A DNA stretch of 49,132 bases, taken from the NCBI RefSeq assembly GCF_001426565.1, contig NZ_LMFA01000020.1:341361-390492 (forward strand), in the 5' to 3' direction. Positions 47,767 through 49,132 of this stretch are shown piece after piece. Both the position numbers and the translations under genes were made by a program. The stretch is from Rhizobium sp. Root482. GTDB lineage: Bacteria > Pseudomonadota > Alphaproteobacteria > Rhizobiales > Rhizobiaceae. Below the pieces are notes generated by a model that was not told the origin of the DNA, did no database searches, and saw only the letters and a program-made list of their open reading frames with translations. Within the stretch, counting starts at the first letter, position 1. Every line of letters starts with the position of its first letter.

Positions 47767-48729
47767 TTGAAGGCTGTTGCATCGTTCTCGGCGTTTGTCG
47801 GCAAGACATTCGCCATCTGGGTCATTCTGTTCGCTGTTCTCGGCTTCTTCTTCCCGGATACGTTCAAGCAGATCGCGCCGTATATCGTCACGCTGCTGGC
47901 CATCATCATGTTCGGCATGGGCCTGACGATCTCGGCTGGCGATTTCCGCGAGGTCGCCCGCCGGCCGTTCGATGTCGCCATCGGCGTCTTCGCGCAGTTC
48001 ATCATCATGCCGCTCATCGCCGTCATCCTGACGAAGATCATCCCGATGGCGCCCGAAGTCGCCGCCGGCGTCATCCTGGTCGGCTGTTGCCCCGGCGGCA
48101 CCTCGTCGAATGTGATGACCTATCTTTCCAAGGGCGATGTGGCGCTTTCGGTTGCCTGCACCAGCGTCACGACGCTGGCAGCGCCGGTGGTCACGCCGTT
48201 TCTGGTCTGGATGTTTGCCAGCCAGTACCTGCCGGTCGACGGCTGGGCGATGTTCCTCAGCATCGTCAAGGTCGTGCTTGTGCCGTTGGCACTCGGCTTT
48301 GCCCTGCAGAAGCTTTTGCCGGGCCTCGTCAAGGCCGCGGTTCCGGCTCTGCCGCTGGTCAGCGTCGTCGGCATCGTGCTCATCGTGTCGGCGGTCGTCG
48401 GCGCGAGCAAGCCGGCGATTGCCACGTCCGGCCTGATGATCTTTGCCGTGGTGGTTTTGCACAATGGTCTTGGTTATCTGCTGGGCTACTTCGCCGCTCG
48501 CGCCAGCGGCCTGTCGCTGGCCAAGCGCAAGGCGATCGCCATCGAGGTCGGCATGCAGAACAGCGGCCTTGGCGCCGCCCTCGCCAATGCCTATTTCTCG
48601 CCGGTTGCCGCCGTTCCGAGCGCCATCTTCAGCGTCTGGCACAATATTTCCGGTGCGCTGCTGGCCAATTATTTTTCCCGCCAGGTCGAAGACGATGATC
48701 AGCAGGCAAAGCCTGCCATCGCAAGCTGA
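47767..48729 (+). CDS. Bile-acid:sodium-symporter-family (BASS) transporter
   Basis: 320 residues, nine to ten predicted helices. Family motifs: F-G-M-G-L-T-I-S (~50-57), C-C-P-G-G-T-S-S-N-V-M-T-Y-L (~104-117) and E-V-G-M-Q-N-S-G-L-G (~263-272), the two crossover/sodium-site regions. Bacterial members move organic acids such as pantoate or pyruvate; the substrate here is unknown. The TTG at 47767 is chosen because GGAGGAG lies seven bases upstream; another TTG at 47722 lacks a site. The 3' end is duplicated (see the repeat at 48721). Confidence 0.92.
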   Translation: MKAVASFSAFVGKTFAIWVILFAVLGFFFPDTFKQIAPYIVTLLAIIMFGMGLTISAGDFREVARRPFDVAIGVFAQFIIMPLIAVILTKIIPMAPEVAAGVILVGCCPGGTSSNVMTYLSKGDVALSVACTSVTTLAAPVVTPFLVWMFASQYLPVDGWAMFLSIVKVVLVPLALGFALQKLLPGLVKAAVPALPLVSVVGIVLIVSAVVGASKPAIATSGLMIFAVVVLHNGLGYLLGYFAARASGLSLAKRKAIAIEVGMQNSGLGAALANAYFSPVAAVPSAIFSVWHNISGALLANYFSRQVEDDDQQAKPAIAS

Positions 48730-48764
48730 AGGGAAAGCCAGGGCAAGCTGAAGGAACAGGCAGG
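48721..48764 (+). repeat. 22-base imperfect tandem repeat over the BASS stop codon
   Basis: GCAAGCTGAAGGGAAAGCCAG(G) is followed directly by GCAAGCTGAAGGAACAGGCAG(G). The first copy contains the TGA stop. A GGGCGGGA / TCCCGCCC hairpin follows at 48763-48788. Confidence 0.7.
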
Positions 48765-48788
48765 GCGGGACGGTTTATCCTCCCGCCC
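48763..48788 (+). terminator. GC hairpin after the BASS gene, possible terminator
   Basis: Eight-base perfect stem with a ten-base loop, 34 bases after the stop. No T-run follows, so intrinsic termination is uncertain. Confidence 0.4.
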
Positions 48789-48940
48789 GCCGCCGCTACG
48801 GTCTCATGCACGCTGGGGGCCGCCGGAACCGGGCAGATCGCGTCAACGCCGCCTCCTGCGGCTCTCTTTCGCTGTCATCGGGGGAGGAATATGGTAGGTC
48901 TCCATCGAAACCCCGATCCCTCGTTTGGAAAGCGGCCTTC

Positions 48941-49132
48941 ATGACCAACGCCTTCATCCAGCATCTCGCCACCGAACTCGAAGGCCTGAAGTCGGCGGGG
49001 CTTTACAAGAGCGAGCGTGTCATCACCTCGAAGCAGGCCGGCGAGATCGAGGTCGCCTCGGGCGAACGGGTGCTGAACTTCTGCGCCAACAATTATCTCG
49101 GCCTTGCCGATAGCGAGGAACTGGCCGAGGCC
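48941..49132 (+). CDS. kbl: 2-amino-3-ketobutyrate CoA ligase (5' part only)
   Basis: First 64 codons of a gene cut by the window end. The chain M-T-N-A-F-I-Q-H-L-A-T-E-L, then S-A-G-L-Y-K-S-E-R-V-I-T-S and V-L-N-F-C-A-N-N-Y-L-G-L-A, is the conserved opening of Kbl, a PLP enzyme of the alpha-oxoamine synthase family that cleaves 2-amino-3-ketobutyrate to glycine and acetyl-CoA. tdh (threonine dehydrogenase) usually follows kbl and may lie beyond the window. Confidence 0.93.
   Translation, partial: MTNAFIQHLATELEGLKSAGLYKSERVITSKQAGEIEVASGERVLNFCANNYLGLADSEELAEA

Overview
This window looks like a chromosomal segment from an alphaproteobacterium of the Rhizobiaceae (Rhizobium/Agrobacterium/Sinorhizobium relatives). 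Four things point there: high-GC coding sequence; the block arsR - tandem AbcR-type sRNAs - lsrB-like lysR - trxB - lrp - LPS-core glycosyltransferases - greA - carB, which I recall as a rhizobial gene order; an AatA-type aspartate aminotransferase of rhizobial type; and a yqeY/dnaG neighbourhood close to carA. Genus and species cannot be fixed from sequence reading alone. I recognised no tRNA, rRNA, CRISPR array or intact insertion sequence.

Layout. 1-8 kb: small proteins (a cysteine-cluster protein, a Gly-rich secreted protein, a YjbQ-family enzyme, an NTF2-like protein, basic secreted and single-TM proteins), an MBL-fold hydrolase, a BA14K protein, a cold-shock protein, an EamA transporter and a PQQ-type sugar dehydrogenase. 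8-12.3 kb: aspartate aminotransferase, lytic transglycosylase, and an old-yellow-enzyme reductase followed upstream by its likely ArsR regulator. 12.3-21.4 kb: two tandem sRNA genes of AbcR (alpha-r15) type, lsrB-like regulator, trxB, a glycosyltransferase, lrp, an FkbM methyltransferase, a GT25 enzyme, lpsE- and lpsB-like core glycosyltransferases, greA. 21.6-25 kb: a probable stress operon ending in an SDR oxidoreductase, then an MFS exporter. 25-37.4 kb: carB, a YpfJ-type metallopeptidase, ArsR-AHSA1 pair, aldo/keto reductase divergent from a LysR, MFS and MATE exporters, MarR-DUF1398 pair. 37.5-49.1 kb: carA, YqeY, an unknown protein, a BrnTA toxin-antitoxin module whose toxin gene appears frameshifted, dnaG, a small membrane protein, a LysE exporter, recQ, a cupin, an SDR, a BASS-type symporter and the first 64 codons of kbl.

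Regulation. The most coherent unexplained signal is a set of sequences matching the alphaproteobacterial general-stress sigma factor (EcfG/RpoE2) promoter, GGAAC-N16/17-CGTT or GGAAC-N18-TT. They lie 27-50 bases upstream of otherwise anonymous small genes (near 2119, 3352, 21622, 43354, and a one-mismatch case near 29862). Three regulator genes (ArsR at 11952, ArsR at 30783, MarR at 36935) have strong palindromes directly upstream that look like autoregulatory operators; the MarR one has perfect 14-base arms.

The best candidates for follow-up are the stress-promoter set, the frameshifted brnT next to an intact brnA, the embedded MarR operator/promoter, the two tandem AbcR genes, and the loss of the usual dnaG-rpoD adjacency.
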